This document shows, piece after piece, positions 1-11,575 of a stretch of 64,000 nt of DNA. The stretch covers positions 601,175,644 to 601,239,643 of the forward strand of contig NC_081415.1 of assembly GCF_030272615.1 (NCBI RefSeq), read 5' to 3'. Numbering within the stretch: position 1 is the stretch's first letter; each line of letters opens with the position of its first letter. The notes beneath the pieces are model-generated. The model was not told the origin of the DNA, did no database searches, and saw nothing but the letters and a program-made list of their open reading frames with translations. The DNA comes from Cryptomeria japonica. Lineage: Eukaryota > Streptophyta > Pinopsida > Cupressales > Cupressaceae. The position numbers and the translations under genes are program-made.

Positions 1-1329
1 ACCATGATCTTTGAATTCTTGCATCCATATCTGTTAGGTTTCACAACATGACTTTGAGAGCCACTATACCGTAGGAAGCAAAAGAATAATGGAAGTGACA
101 TGCATAGATGCAACAGGGAGTTTTTAATTGATTTATTTGCTATCTTGTTGTTTTGATCACACACTTTCATTGGTATTGTGATGGAATTTTGTTAATTATG
201 TAGGGCTCAGTGGTTTCCCTATAATCTAATTAGAATAATTATTTAATGAATTTTCCCTGTATATAAAACGGTGAACCCGACGTGAAGCAAAACTTATGAT
301 TTATTTCATAATTTTCTATGTTGTAGGTTATAGGTACAAAATTTTGCATTTGTCTCTAGGTTGACACATTTGTTGAAAGCAATACTGCATTTGTTCAGAC
401 CGTGTTTTTCATTCGTCAACATAGTATTACACATTTGTCTTACGAGCTTTCCACATTCATCGCAAAAATTGTCATGCCAATAAGGGAAAACGAAAAAGGT
501 ATAAACATGGTCATTGTGTATTTTAATTTACCTTTTTGATTTTTCTTTTAGAATTCAACTTTTGGCTAAAAAACAAATCAATAGAATAGCTAGAAGTTAT
601 AATTGGGAATGAATTCAATATGATGCCTCGTAAGATAAAGGCAAAGCTTTTGAGTCACTATCAAAGAGCAGAACAAAGGAGGTTTAACAAGAAATTCCAG
701 AGGATTTTACAAGCATATTGATTACTCAATGAGCCTGAAGAATACATGGAGCTTACAAAATATGAAATTTGCATCGTGACTTACACCTAGAAATATAACA
801 TGCACCCAAAAATGATTTTGATGTTTTAATTTCTGATTCTATTTTCTTGAAAATTCAAAGTTTTTATTTTGTAGATCCTTCTATCGGACAATTTTAATTT
901 TCATTTTCACATTTCTCAAGTAATTGTTTCACATTTGTTAGTATTGCATTTCTCATATGTTTGTCAGGCACTTCACATTTGTCATCTTTGCATTTCACAT
1001 TTGTCATCTTTACATTTCACATTCTATTTACTATTTTGCATTCAATTGTCAAATATAATTTCTTTTTTAGTTTTTGAATTTATATTTTGTTTTTCTCCTG
1101 TTACTAATGTCATATTTTCAATATGTGGAGAATGAAATCCCGAGGATAAAACCACACGATTGATCGAAGATAGAAAATTGGCAAAACTACTAATTCAGTA
1201 TTTTGTAGGGGTAGTATAGGAGAGTGTCTTCTTTTTTCTACATTAGATCACACTTTGTTTGGTGCAAAAAATTTACAACATGTTTGATGTATTTGGGGAA
1301 CTTTCCTATTCTATTTAATTCCATTAGAA
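1..1329. other. Degenerate intergenic DNA, no gene seen
   Basis: AT-rich sequence without a convincing coding frame on either strand. The short frames here are low-complexity. The stretch holds many dispersed copies of a CATTTGTC-like word (about 345-480 and 900-1,040), usually written as cacatttgtc or gcatttgtc, which suggests decayed transposon leader sequence. A similar cluster lies at 2,050-2,150. Identity unknown. Confidence 0.5.
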
Positions 1330-1930
1330 GGCTTGCCTACTGAAGCATTATGCAGGTGAGAGGAAATGACCTAAGCGATACTTTATTCTGGTCCGCTATA
1401 TAAAAATATTTGTGATGAAAGTCATAGCCCAACTAGTATTAGCTTCTACCATTCTTGTCAATTGGAAAGGGGTTTCATATCCTAAGTACGATTGGCTTGG
1501 CACATGTAGGGTGTTGATGACCCAAGATTCTAACTAGAAACCATTATTTTTAGAGGCCAATAACCCAATATTTGGTGGTTCAGGGAGTGCAGATTGTACA
1601 CCATATATACCTCTCATGTACCCTTCAAAATGAGATAAATCCATTGATTACAAGATCTCTAGATTTTAATGGTAAGAGAAAAGGTGTGCTAGTGCTGTGG
1701 AGGGGAGCGAGTGCCACCTGATCTCTAGCTGTCCGTTCTGTTTGAGGTATTTTGTTGCAGGGGCTCCATTGGATGATTTCCTTTGTATCCTAAGTAGGCC
1801 ACATGCTTGTCTTCTGAATGTCTGCAAAATCTTTGATGTGTTAAACCAGTAGAGTTAGTCCTTATTTGGGCCGATTTAGGCCCTTTGACGTGTAACTCTG
1901 ATTTTTAGAGTAACAAAAATCTAAGGCTAG
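1330..1930 (+). repeat. Diverged repeat R1, copy 1
   Basis: This block shares ordered blocks with 11,890-12,430 in the same orientation: a gagaggaaatgac / gagagggaatgac block, 'tttgtgatgaaagt' / 'tttgtgacaaaagt', 'gtgctgtggagg', and a gaggtattttg / gaggtattctg block. It is probably part of an old LTR or leader, because copy 2 lies just downstream of Gypsy remnants. Divergence is high and no boundaries or target duplications could be set. Confidence 0.55.
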
Positions 1931-2960
1931 TATTACTTGTATTATTTTATGATTGTCTAATTATCACAATTTGACCAAAAGTCCCTGAAACACATCACAC
2001 ATTTTCAAACTCTATAAGGAACTCAAAATTTGACATATGTCCGTAAGCCATTTTGCATTCATCTAGTCTCCATTTCACATTCTTCCAGTTTCCTTTTCAC
2101 ATTTGTCCAAAGCAGATTTCCCACTTGTCATTTACCATATCACATTAGTCCTAATCTAAACACACATCTAGTTGGTATAATTAGTGCATATATAGACAAT
2201 TGATGTGTTATCTTGGGTTTGAATTGCTCTAACCTTTTTTGATCAATAGTTTCTTAGAGTCATTAGCTCCCTATAGGTTGCATATCCATAAGAGTTCACA
2301 AATTTGTCCTCAATTTAGGTACATCCCAAATAGTCATCTGAGTATTTGGTTTTAACATCAAGCTAGAGAACCATTTAAAAATTTAGATCCCCTATTAGTC
2401 AATCCTCATAAGTCAATGCCCTTTCTCACAAGTCTAGCATAGGGTATCAACATTTGTTATCTTGCAACCAGTATCAACTTTATCTTGGGTCAAAATAATC
2501 TTTGATATCTCTCACTAAGTGTCTATAACCTTATCCTTGGGTATAGTTGACAATAACATCATTCATATCAATAGCTTTTTATTTTAGGAATCATATAGTC
2601 TTATTTATGAAAATTGTCTAGCATGAACCAAAATGGTGTTATCTCGTAGAGATATAATCCTAGTCTTATAACCCAAATTAGGATTTAATGATGATTGAGA
2701 AGATATTAGCTCAGGGCTAATTAATCTCACTTGGAAATTAAAAAGGAACACACCTCAATATATGCAAGCGAGCTTCATGTTAGATGAGGAATAAGAGAAA
2801 GCCCAATGAATTCATCCATAGTTTAAATAGAAATCCTTTAGCAAAGAATTGAAATAATGTGGCTCCAAGAAGGACCTCCACCTCCTTGTGTGCATCCTCA
2901 ATAGAGTGTCTTAGGAATTCCCAAGAGTCTTGTCCAATTGCATCCTTAGTCCATCACAAA
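1931..2960. other. Non-coding spacer, no gene seen
   Basis: No supported coding frame. It contains another CATTTGTC-like cluster (about 2,050-2,150). The right end is the target of the solo LTR that follows: the flank 'cacaaacaact' continues on the far side at 4,116. Confidence 0.4.
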
Positions 2961-2965
2961 CAACT

Positions 2966-4115
2966 TGTTGGCAAGAGACACTATTCCAGTGAAGATTGAT
3001 GCATGAGAGATGTTTAGGAGTTGTCATTGATGGAAGCTCAGTTCAAAAATCATATTAGGTATCATAGATTTGATTTACTGGAAGTTGCATTATTCATAAG
3101 ACATAAGTCTGGAAGGTGGAATACAGTGTCCGATAGAGTATGAGTACAATGTGTAGATCTTGACTTTGGTTGCATAAATTTGGTTATGATAAGAGAGGCA
3201 AATGATTTGAGGTTAGAGGAAATTTACTTTTTAATCCTAGTATCCGATGATTCATGAGCGAGATTGAAGGTTTGGTATCTGGTAATTCTGGAAGCAGAGA
3301 GCTATTTTGATGTAACGTGTTATGCAGAATCTTTGGGATGATTTCGGTGATTGGTTTTGAGTTCAAGGTGATTGAGCCAACATGTGTGAAGCTTGTTATC
3401 ATCTTGTTTAGGTCCACATATGGATTTGTGTACAAATTGAGTTGACTTGTTACACATTTCATGTTGTGTGTTATGTAGTTTTTGGAAGCCGACATGGGAA
3501 TTGATCTATTTTGGCGGTGCAGATATATAAGACTGATTTGTTTGAGCAATTTATGATATGGAATGAGTGTGTGAAGATTGTATGAGTGATTGTGTGAAGT
3601 TTTGTGAGTGTGTTTGTAGATTTGGTGCTCCGATATATGACTGTGCAACAAAACAGAGCGGATAAGCAGAACAGAGGAAGTTAGTCAGATTGAGCTTAAC
3701 TGGAACTTCTTTTTGGCATAAGTTGATGCTACTATTCAATTCAGATATTATTGTTATCAATTGTAATCGTTTGTAAGGCAATGAGCCTTCCTCAAGGTTG
3801 TAGTCCTCTTTTATATTTGAGCAATGAGCTCTAGGCAGTGTGCCCGAATGCAAGTGCATTCCCCTTTTGTAATATTATCATACTCTTGATCAAAGTATAA
3901 TAATATTGTGGGTTCAAATACCACCATGGTTTTTACCTTTTTGGGTAATTTCCATGTAATTTTTTTGGTGTTATCCAGTATTGTGGTCGATTGGTTTATG
4001 TTTTCGCACTTTACTTTCATTCTTATGCATCCAGTGGTTTAAGAATCAGGTTAATAAATTTGTGAATTGCATAAAATTGATTCACCCCCCCTCTAATTGT
4101 TCATTGATTCCAACA
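2966..4115 (+). mobile_element. Solo LTR of a Sirevirus-like Copia element
   Basis: The block starts TGTTGGCAAG and ends GATTCCAACA, the TG...CA form of the other Copia LTRs in the window. It is flanked by caact (2,961-2,965) and caacc (4,116-4,120), a 4-of-5 target duplication. Inside are LTR hallmarks shared with 39,940-41,198 and 55,873-56,670: a 'ttgtcattgatg' word near the start, 'gagcttaactg', 'gagctctaggcagtgtgcc', 'ccaccatggtttttacc', and a final 'attcacccccc' tract. No internal region adjoins it, so LTR-LTR recombination is the likely origin. Minus-strand frames at 3,184-4,020 are chance. Confidence 0.8.
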
Positions 4116-5065
4116 CAACCTTAATATCTACACTATGTCTTTAGCATGTCACAACTAGTCTTAACTCTCGCATTTCATCTCTAGAGTGTCTTAGGAGTCA
4201 TTTATGCTCATTATTTGATCGCAAAAGGCTATGAGTCAAATGAACCTTAATAGTGACCTGAGTTTTCAATCCCACTAGCACTATGAACCTATCAACATAT
4301 TCACGTGGATAGCCTAGAAGGGGCGCAACCTTAACATCGAATACTAATGATTCATTTTCAGTAGACATCCTTTAGTATAATTTGACAATCGACAAACTCG
4401 AAGCTTTTTTCATACACTTACACTCTTGAACGGTCTTCTAAATAATGATTCAAATAGATACCTTCTATTTCTACTTCAGAATGGGGCCAAATTACCTCCC
4501 AATTTTGATGGCATGACCATTTTTCCACCTTGGACTACACTTCATATAAACACGGGACAAAAATCAAGGTCATCTTCTCAGTAAACTCAAAGTGACACTA
4601 CATCTTCAAGTTCCACCCAAATTTCTATGAAAAGCACACAAGCAACATTGACTCAAACCACAATCGCTTCAATCCAAAATTTAGATTTTGGCACAACATC
4701 TACAAGCACTCAGACAAACAAAAAAACTACATCTCAAAGAAGTGCTAGTATGTCATCACAAACATCGGCCCAAGCATTGGCTTGCACTTCACAAATCCCC
4801 GTTTTAACTCTTGGGGGATCAATGGAAAGAGCTATGCAATCTTCAATCTTAGTTTATGTGGGATCAACCCATAGTCATCAAAATTTAAATCAAGGTCCTC
4901 ATAATTTATTTTGGTGTGACTCAACCCAACGTCATCACTCATTTTGCATACTTCACTCTACCCAGTGGGACTAGCAGTACAACTCTATAATCATTCAACT
5001 TTTTAACAATCTCCCATGTGCACCAATACCAACCCTTTTGTCAGCTCTCATAATGCCACACCAAT
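4116..5065. other. Spacer leading into Gypsy gag
   Basis: From 4,116 to about 4,480 no coding is seen. From about 4,480 onward short S/T/Q-rich plus-strand pieces (for example 4,627-4,974) may be the low-complexity N-terminal part of the Gypsy gag that becomes recognisable at about 5,066, but stops and frameshifts prevent a continuous reading. Confidence 0.35.
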
Positions 5066-6008
5066 GCCAATGACTCAAATAGATCTCCTTTTTCAACAAG
5101 TCTAAAAACTACAAAGACAGATGACAAATCTCCAAACATGCAACACAAAAGAGAGCTATACCATGGAAGATATTTGTCCATATGCCTTCGATCAAACAAT
5201 ATATATGCCACCTTTTTCCCCAAACTTTTAAACTCTAAATTTCGAGAAATATAAGGGGAAGGGTGACCCAAGAGATCACATTTGATAACTCTTCACTGCC
5301 TCTATAGAGGTTGCAAGGAATAATGCTTACCTAATGTGTCTTTTCCCTCAGAGCTCGGTGTGGTCAAGCTTTAGAGTGGTTCACTCACCTCCCACCAAGG
5401 AATAAGTTCATGGGGGGAGCTAGCTGAATAGTTTGACATTGCACGCTTTTCTCACAATATTGATAACCCTATGAAATTAATGGACTTGTGTGATACTAAG
5501 AAAAATGAGGGAGAATCTTTCACCTCCTTACTTCACTGACGCTCACTTGCCCAAAGGATTCCTTGTCATATTGCCGAGAAAGAACAAGTTGATATGTTCA
5601 CAAAAAACTTAGTCCCTCATATAAAATACCCCTTACAAATTCAATGCCTTAATTCATTCGACCAGGTAGTGGAAAAGGGACTCAAGTGTGAGAAAGGGCT
5701 CTTTGAACAAGGTATTTTGAAGAACACCAAGGAAAGCAATTCAACCATTGAGACAACAAATGATAAACATAAATTCTTGTCCAAAAACAAGAATATTACT
5801 AACGATGGGGTCATGGATTCAAAAGGGACTCAAGTGTGAGAAAGGGCTCATTGAACAAGGTATTTTGAAGAATACCAAGGAAGGCAATTCAACTAGCGAG
5901 ACAACAAATGATAAACATAAATTCTGGTCCAAAAACCAGAATATTACTAATGATGGGGTCATGGATTCAAGGGTCATAAATAGGGCCAAACCTGGTGTCT
6001 CCCTTTAG
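5066..6008 (+). pseudogene. Gag of a Tat/Ogre-like Gypsy element, broken
   Basis: Reading across frames gives a coiled segment (TQIDLLFQQV, KLQRQMTNLQ), then YTMEDICPYAFD and MPPFPPNFKL, then KYKGKGDPRDHI and VARNNAYLMCLFPQ, the start of the Retrotrans_gag core, followed by a decayed helical part (about 5,380-5,640: HNIDNPMKLMDLCDTKKNEG-like and MFTKNLVPHIKYPL). In the family this protein forms the cytoplasmic capsid particle. Several stops and at least two frameshifts break it. The 3' part carries a 148-bp tandem duplication that shifts the frame, so the same peptide (CEKGL.EQGILKNTKE) is read twice in two frames. Gag identity is fairly sure; lineage is inferred from the second RNase H downstream. 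Confidence 0.7.
5673..5969 (+). repeat. Tandem duplication, 2 x 148 bp, in Gypsy gag
   Basis: Unit 1 is 5,673-5,820 and unit 2 is 5,821-5,969. Both begin aaaagggactcaagtgtgag and end near catggattcaa. They differ at about ten positions, so the duplication is not recent. 148 is not divisible by three, so it shifts the gag frame. Confidence 0.85.
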
Positions 6009-6859
6009 GTTCCCAATATACACTCATGCCTAATAAGAGTCAACCCAATGAAAATCATTGTTTCTACGAATACAACTCAGCCAAGTAATCAACGTCTGCC
6101 AAGGAACACCCAAAACAAAACTATACCCCTCTAGGAGAGCCTATAGAATCCACACTCATAAAGTTAATCAAATCCAATGTGATTATGTTATCAGAAGTTA
6201 AACCCTATGAGCTTGGCCAATTCAAAATAGCTTGGTAGAACGATAATGACTTATACGAAATCAAACCAAAGGGCACAAAACATCAAACTGTTACAAAATT
6301 AAGAATTTGATTTAGGACCTTATCGACCAAGGGGATATAAGTGTTGAAAACTCAAAAGAAACTTCAAACACAGATCACACAATTTTTAATAACCCCTTTT
6401 ACAATCATGTAAAGGAAAGGCCTCTATTTTAGGTTCACAAGATAATAAGGCAAATTATACCCATGCCTCATGATTACACGATCAACCACATTACCTGAGT
6501 AGATGAGACTGTGACCACCATTACAGTTAAAGAAAAGAACCCAAACTATGCAATGATCACCCAATGATCAAAGGTTACGCTTCAAGGGGTACCATACAAC
6601 CCTTCCCTAATAGGGAGCTACAATGTAATTGACCAACTAAGGAAGACTTTAACACACATATCTATTTTTGTGCTACTATGTATATCTCCAATTCACAAGG
6701 CAATTTTAGACAAAGCTCTTCATGAATTTGTTGTCCCCTAAGATATCGATGAAGAAGCCTTTCAAGCAATGGTGAGGAATTTAGCTATCGCAGCCCACAT
6801 TGCCTTTACATAGCAAGGTATCCTAGTACACAAGCTGTTACATAACAATCCTTTTCATA
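6009..6859 (+). other. Gag-protease linker of the Gypsy remnant
   Basis: No intact frame. Plus-strand fragments with many stops connect the gag end to the protease at about 6,880. The spacing suits a Gypsy polyprotein, so this is probably decayed gag or linker. No zinc knuckle could be recognised. Confidence 0.4.
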
Positions 6860-7180
6860 TAGAAGTATTTGTTCATAAACATAAAATTTGAAGGGTATTG
6901 ATAGATGGCAGAGCTAGACTTAATATATGCACATTGAACTTGGTTAAAGCCTTGGGATACTCTAAACTCAGTATTGATCCCTCCAAGAAAATTTACATCA
7001 AGGCTTATAATGATGAGAAACACCCATCTAAAGTAGTGATTACTCTACTAGTAAAGGTTGGTCCAGTGACAATAGACACAACATTTCAAGTCCTAGACCA
7101 TGAATTGGGTTATAACATGCTCCTAGGCCACCCTTGGAAACAACCAATGCAAGTAGTGCCATCTAATTTTCACTAGAGTG
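6860..7180 (+). pseudogene. Gypsy aspartic protease, broken
   Basis: The frame from about 6,892 reads VLIDGRARLNIC, aligning with the retropepsin motif of Tat-type Gypsy elements (DG.A.LN in place of DSGA), and about 60 codons later LGYNMLLGHPWK, the conserved second protease block. In the family this enzyme cuts the gag-pol polyprotein. The preceding half is frameshifted and a TAG at 7,174 ends the frame, after which Gypsy polyproteins normally continue. The arginine in the active-site loop (DGR) is unusual and suggests an inactive copy. The same-coordinate minus-strand frame is a shadow. Confidence 0.65.
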
Positions 7181-9051
7181 TCAATTTTCCATACAATAGC
7201 ATTGGGATCACTATACAAGGGGATCCAAAATCATTCCAGCATTACATCAACCTAAGGGAAAGCATAGATAACTAGGTCCCAATAAATTAGGTATCTCCCC
7301 TCACCTCATGGTTTTAGTCTTTGCCAATAGAAAACACGTCAGTGCCTTCTACATCTAAATCTAATATGAAACTTCAAATCAATGATAGAGTATGTGGGGA
7401 ATACTCCTATTCAGAGGCCCTTTGTAACAAGCATCTACCTTTGTCCCCAAAATCTTTTGTGAGGCCGCTACCAAATCATATTAACTAGTGCAAAGGTAAC
7501 ACATTAGTTCAGTATCCACCTTCTTCCTCCTTTATTCAATTGGGAGAATTGAATGGAGAATCACTAGAAGAAGATATATGTAAATGCCTATACAAGAATG
7601 AAGAAGACAACCCCTCAATCTAGATCCCCTTAGACCAATATGGCAAAGAATTCAAAATGCTGGAAAGACACAGTTATGATGTCACCATAGGCTTGGTGGC
7701 AGAACACCAGGGATTTATATAACCATTACTGCCAACAAAGAATCAAAGAAATTAGGGCCTAGGATATGGAAGGATAAAGCAAGGATCTGGGAGATGGGGT
7801 AATACACCAGTGATACTGAACATGCCTCTACCTAATTTATCTCCTTCAAAACATGTTAGTATAGCACCTAAGAAAGAATCCACAGATCGAAGTAACCTAT
7901 CATTGGTAGTGTATGTGCCTCCTTCCCATTTGATTACATTAGAAGAAATGAGCATATCTCATATAGACCAAACTAATTTCAAAAGTTTAGCACCCATTAT
8001 TGAAGAAATTGGTACAACCTCCCCAATAGAACAAGGTTCCACAAGCCAAAGTAGTATACCATTGGTGGTGAATACCATATAGACCTCCTAAAGAAGTGGG
8101 TGAGCCCTTAGAAGAAGAATTGGATGTGGAGACATACACTGATATTGAGACCAACTCCCATAGATATGAATGGCTATCCTTACATAAAGGCAACATATAT
8201 GCTATAGATCAGTCTGATGATCATCGATCCCTTATCAATGATGGTTTGTTTTACGAGGATAAAGAAGTTGATCCTAATTCATGGAGACAATACTTCAACA
8301 CTCATTCTTGCACTTTAATAACTACATCCTATTTTGATTGAGACATGACCTTTTCCTTATGTTCCCCCATCTTATAGGTTGGGAACAACAAGATAAGCCA
8401 CATATCAACTGGTTTGAAAATGATGAGGTGATAGCTGAATTTATTGGCATCTTGGAAGGAATCTCATATGGGGATCACAAAGAAGGTTTGACAATATATT
8501 TGATAGGGAAACACATTTTGGGGAGGAAACTTCTTCCTCTAGTTAGGGAGATCAAGAAGAGGATGAGAAAAAAGTGAAACCAAAGGGCCTAGACAAAGAA
8601 ATCAAGGGACATCATTAGAGCATAAGAAAGAAAAAATGGATGATAAATTAGAGGTCATATGAAGAGGAAGGTTTGACATATTACCAATTGAGAAGGAGAG
8701 ATTTTCCATGCTATTGGAAAAATCAGAAGAAGTAGACATTGGATATGGTGAGAATGTAAGGAAAATCCACCTTGTAGAGCCACTAAAGCTTGTAGAAAAA
8801 GAAAGGTTTATCAAGTTTTTCAAAGAAAGGAAGATTGAATTTTCTTGGTCACATAGAGACATGTTGGCTTATATCATAAACTGGTTTTACATCATTTTCC
8901 ATTACTCTCGGGCACAAAACCCTACAAGCAAAAATCGATAAATATGCACCCTCAAATAGCCCTCCTAGTCAAGGTAGAGTTATAGAAGTTATTGGATGTG
9001 GGTTTCATTGGACCCATATATTACACATAATGGATCTCAAACCTTGTACCT
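7181..9051 (+). pseudogene. Protease-RT spacer of Tat-like Gypsy, with G-patch-like piece
   Basis: A decayed polyprotein region with several plus-strand pieces (7,810-8,082; 8,096-8,341; 8,338-8,577; 8,708-8,941). At about 7,650-7,770 a frame reads FKMLERHSYDV, TIGLVAEHQGFI and, after a stop, LGLGYGR, resembling the glycine-rich G-patch-like segment found between protease and RT in some plant Gypsy polyproteins. The later pieces are acidic (EELDVETYTDIETNSHRYEW) and basic (REIKKRMRKK) and match no domain I know. At about 8,940-9,051 the sequence approaches the RT N-terminus. Spacing and orientation agree with one Tat-type element from gag to integrase. Confidence 0.5.
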
Positions 9052-9709
9052 GTGACCAAGCTAACTGGAGGTATCTACATTTGCACAAACTTCAAAGATC
9101 TAAACAAGTCATGTCCTAAAGATGATTTTCCTCTCCCAAATATTCATATTATTGTTGACCTCATAGATGGAAATGAGATGCTCTCTTTAATGGATGGTTT
9201 TTTAGGATATAATTAGATAAGGATAGCACTAGAGGACCAACACAAGACTGCCTTCATCTATCCCTGGGGAACATATTGCTGAAATGTAATGCCATTTGGA
9301 CTAAAAAATGCAGGAGCAACATATTAGAGAGCCATGACAACATTATTTCATGGCATGATACATGATATCATGGAAGATTATTTTGATGATTCATTGGCAA
9401 AATATAAGACTAGAGGCAGTCAACTTGTCGTCCTTGCTAATATCTTTAACCAACTTGAGTAGTATAAGGTCCAGTTGAATCCAAAAAAGTGTGTGTTTGG
9501 GGTGACAACGAGTAAACTCCTAGGATTTATAGTCTCCAATAGAGGTATTGAAGTAGACCCAACCAAGGTTAAGGCTATTCTTGAGATTCCTTTACCTGTT
9601 AATTTGAAGCAATTGAAAAGTTTAAAAGGTAATTTACAATCTATTAGGAGGTTCATAGCACAAATAGCAGACAAATGTCAACCTTTCCAACACCTATTAA
9701 AAAAAAGGA
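9052..9709 (+). pseudogene. Gypsy reverse transcriptase, broken
   Basis: In one frame the RT motifs appear in order: TNFKDLNKSCPKDDFPLPN, EMLSLMDGFLGYN, IALEDQHKTAFIYPWG, NVMPFGLKNAGATY, then the active site as YFDD at 9,379-9,390 (usually YVDD or YIDD), and LNPKKCVFGVTTSKLLGFIV. In-frame stops replace expected residues: TAG after GYN (Q expected), TGA after TYC (W expected), TAG after GATY (Q expected) and TAG in the LE.YKVQ block. A run of A at about 9,698-9,706 shifts the frame into the RNase H part. The family enzyme copies element RNA into DNA. The V-to-F change and the stops make this copy dead. Confidence 0.85.
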
Positions 9710-10200
9710 GTGACATTCAAATGGATGGAACAATGTCAAGAAGAATTCCAAACTTTAAATGATTACTTGCTATCACCACTTGTCTTAGTACCTCTAGCAC
9801 AAGGAAAGCCCTTATTACTATATGCTTTTGTGACTAACTCATCCCTTGGAGAACTTTTAGCACAACATGATGATCAAGGGAAGGAAAAGGGCCATATGTA
9901 CTATATTAGTAGAAAATTGGTGGGATATGAACTAAACTACATCCCAATAGAGAAAGCTTTCCTAGATGTGATCTTCACATCCCAAAAGCTTCGACAATAT
10001 CTGCTAATTCACAAGGTGAAAATTATAGAAAGTATTGATCCACTCAAACACCTCTTGAACAAAGTGGCATTGACATGAGGACTGGAAAAATGGATCACGA
10101 TCCTTAGTGAGTTTGACATTGAATATGTGGATTGAAAATCAATCAAAAGATAGATTATATTAGACTAGTTGGTAGAAGCCCCTCTTCAAGCCGATCACTC
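9710..10200 (+). pseudogene. Gypsy RNase H domain, broken
   Basis: After the frameshift the frame reads EEFQTLNDYLLSPLVLVPL, LLLYAFVTNSSLGELLAQ, MYYISRKLVGYELNY and IEKAFLDVIFTSQKLRQYLL, the RT-linked RNase H of Ty3/Gypsy elements in normal order. The first catalytic Asp (usually LY.a.s..a.g.vL) is not obvious, since Asn replaces it in VTNSS. A TGA at 10,076 follows NKVALT. The reading then continues as LEKWITILSEFDIEYVD, which is the usual polyprotein context. Known role: removal of the RNA strand during reverse transcription. Confidence 0.75.
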
Positions 10201-10700
10201 CTTGTTAACTGACTTCCCTGATGAGTTAGTATTCACCTTAACAACATCAACAAAATGGAAGTTATATTTTGATGGATCTTGAACCAATCATAGAGTGGGG
10301 GCAAGAGTTCTCTTTGTGACACCTCAAGGGGATTCAATCCCTAAACTATACAAAATCAATTTTCCTTGCACAAACAATATCCTATAATATGAGGCTCTCA
10401 TCATAGGACTTCAAACTATTATGAAATGGAAAATCAAAGACCTTCATGTGTATGATGATTCACAACTTATAATCAATCAATTTAATGATGATTACACCAG
10501 TAAAGATGATAAGATTATGTCATACAAGTGCATGGTGGATGAATTTAAACAATAATTTGGTCAAATCATCTTTGAGCAAGTCCCTCATGTTCTAAATAAA
10601 GTAGCTGATGTAATGGCGACAAAGAGATTTTTCTTGGACATGCTAAGCAATTTGACACATTTCAACTTTTTAGTTGAACAGTTAATGATCTCGACTTATG
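10201..10700 (+). pseudogene. Second (archaeal-type) RNase H of Tat-lineage Gypsy
   Basis: The same frame continues KWKLYFDGS (10,256 onward), then after a TGA TNHRVGARVLFVTPQG, YEALIIGLQ, DLHVYDDSQLIINQ and EQVPHVLNKVADVMA. These match the second RNase H (aRNH) that marks Tat/Ogre Gypsy elements: Asp in YFDGS, Glu in YEAL, Asp in DDSQL and Asp in NKVAD are the catalytic positions, so all four seem kept although the frame has at least three stops (TGA after DGS, TAA before YEAL, TAA after EFKQ). This domain is the main evidence for the lineage. Confidence 0.7.
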
Positions 10701-10717
10701 AAATCCTGCAATCAAAA

Positions 10718-10734
10718 TGTGTGTGTGTGTGTGT
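10718..10734. repeat. (TG)n microsatellite
   Basis: A 17-nt alternating TG run inside the Gypsy pol pseudogene, followed by ttatag. Confidence 0.9.
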
Positions 10735-10998
10735 TATAGTTGGCCTTGGATCTCCATGGTACAAGGATATATATGCATATTTGCATGATTAATATCTATC
10801 TCTTGATCTTTCTTGCAATCAATGGAAGACCCTAATACGACAAGCCTCAAAATATGTCATCATAGCTGATACCTTATACAAAAAAAGTTTCAATGGTACT
10901 TTGCTCTGATGCCTAGATACAAAAGAAGCACAGTTGGTTTTGAAGGAAGTACATGAGGGAATTTGTGGTGCTCACTCCATTAGTCCTGTTTTATCAAG
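10735..10998 (+). pseudogene. Gypsy pol C-terminal part cut off at integrase zinc domain
   Basis: The frame continues through WKTLIRQASKYVIIADTLY to EAQLVLKEVHEGICGAHS (about 10,920-10,975), the first half of the His-His-Cys-Cys zinc domain that opens integrase. About 25 nt later the sequence changes to an unrelated repeat (11,005 onward). The catalytic core and the 3' LTR are therefore absent here. A TGA after GTLL is also present. The break is a recombination or insertion boundary with no visible target duplication. Confidence 0.65.
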
Positions 10999-11004
10999 GT
11001 ATGT

Positions 11005-11575
11005 GAGACATTCACAAAGAGAACATACTTATCACAAATACCCAAGACATACTTGCCATAGAATGCTAGAAACACTCCACAAATAGAAGACAAAAACAAA
11101 AAAGGACCTTGAGCCATCTCGGTCAATCTAAATCACTCAGTGACATCATTGAGCAACATAGGAACATGGTCAAAGATAAATCAATGAAAGATAAGACTCA
11201 CAAATTCAAACCAGTCAAAAAAACATTCTGATTTTCATTGTCAAAAGTTGTTAATGTTGTAACAAAAGGACGATCATGCTGTCTGGTTTCAGAGAATGCA
11301 ACACCCCGTATAAGACCCATGATAATATTGACGAAAGGACATAATGATATTGATGTTGTTGATTGATAAGACAACTGGATCAATTTGAATGCTTGATTGG
11401 TCGAATAGTTCATCTATTGATGTGTGATTTTGTTAAGCGCAATGTTTATTGTGTTTCTGTCTGACGTATGCTCAAATATCTATCTATGTAAAAAGGGGAC
11501 AATTTATTAGTGAAATGAAACAAAAGCAATTATTTTTGAGATTTTGATGTTTTTTAATTTTTGAGAATTTTTTCT
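11005..11575 (+). repeat. Fragment of PMD-element leader, inverted relative to 42.5-43.2 kb
   Basis: The reverse complement of this stretch aligns closely with 42,600-43,165 and also with 47,940-48,490. Shared words include 'cattcacaaagagaac', 'gtgacatcattgag', 'aggaacatggtcaaag' and 'gatgaactattcg'-type ends. It is therefore a third copy of the leader region that accompanies the plant mobile domain ORF at 43.9-45.7 kb, here on the plus strand. Minus-strand ORF 11,198-11,413 has no coding support. Confidence 0.8.

Noticed and set aside
3184-4020. Minus-strand frames in the solo LTR
   Set aside because: They lie wholly inside an LTR, antisense to it, and lack any recognisable domain.
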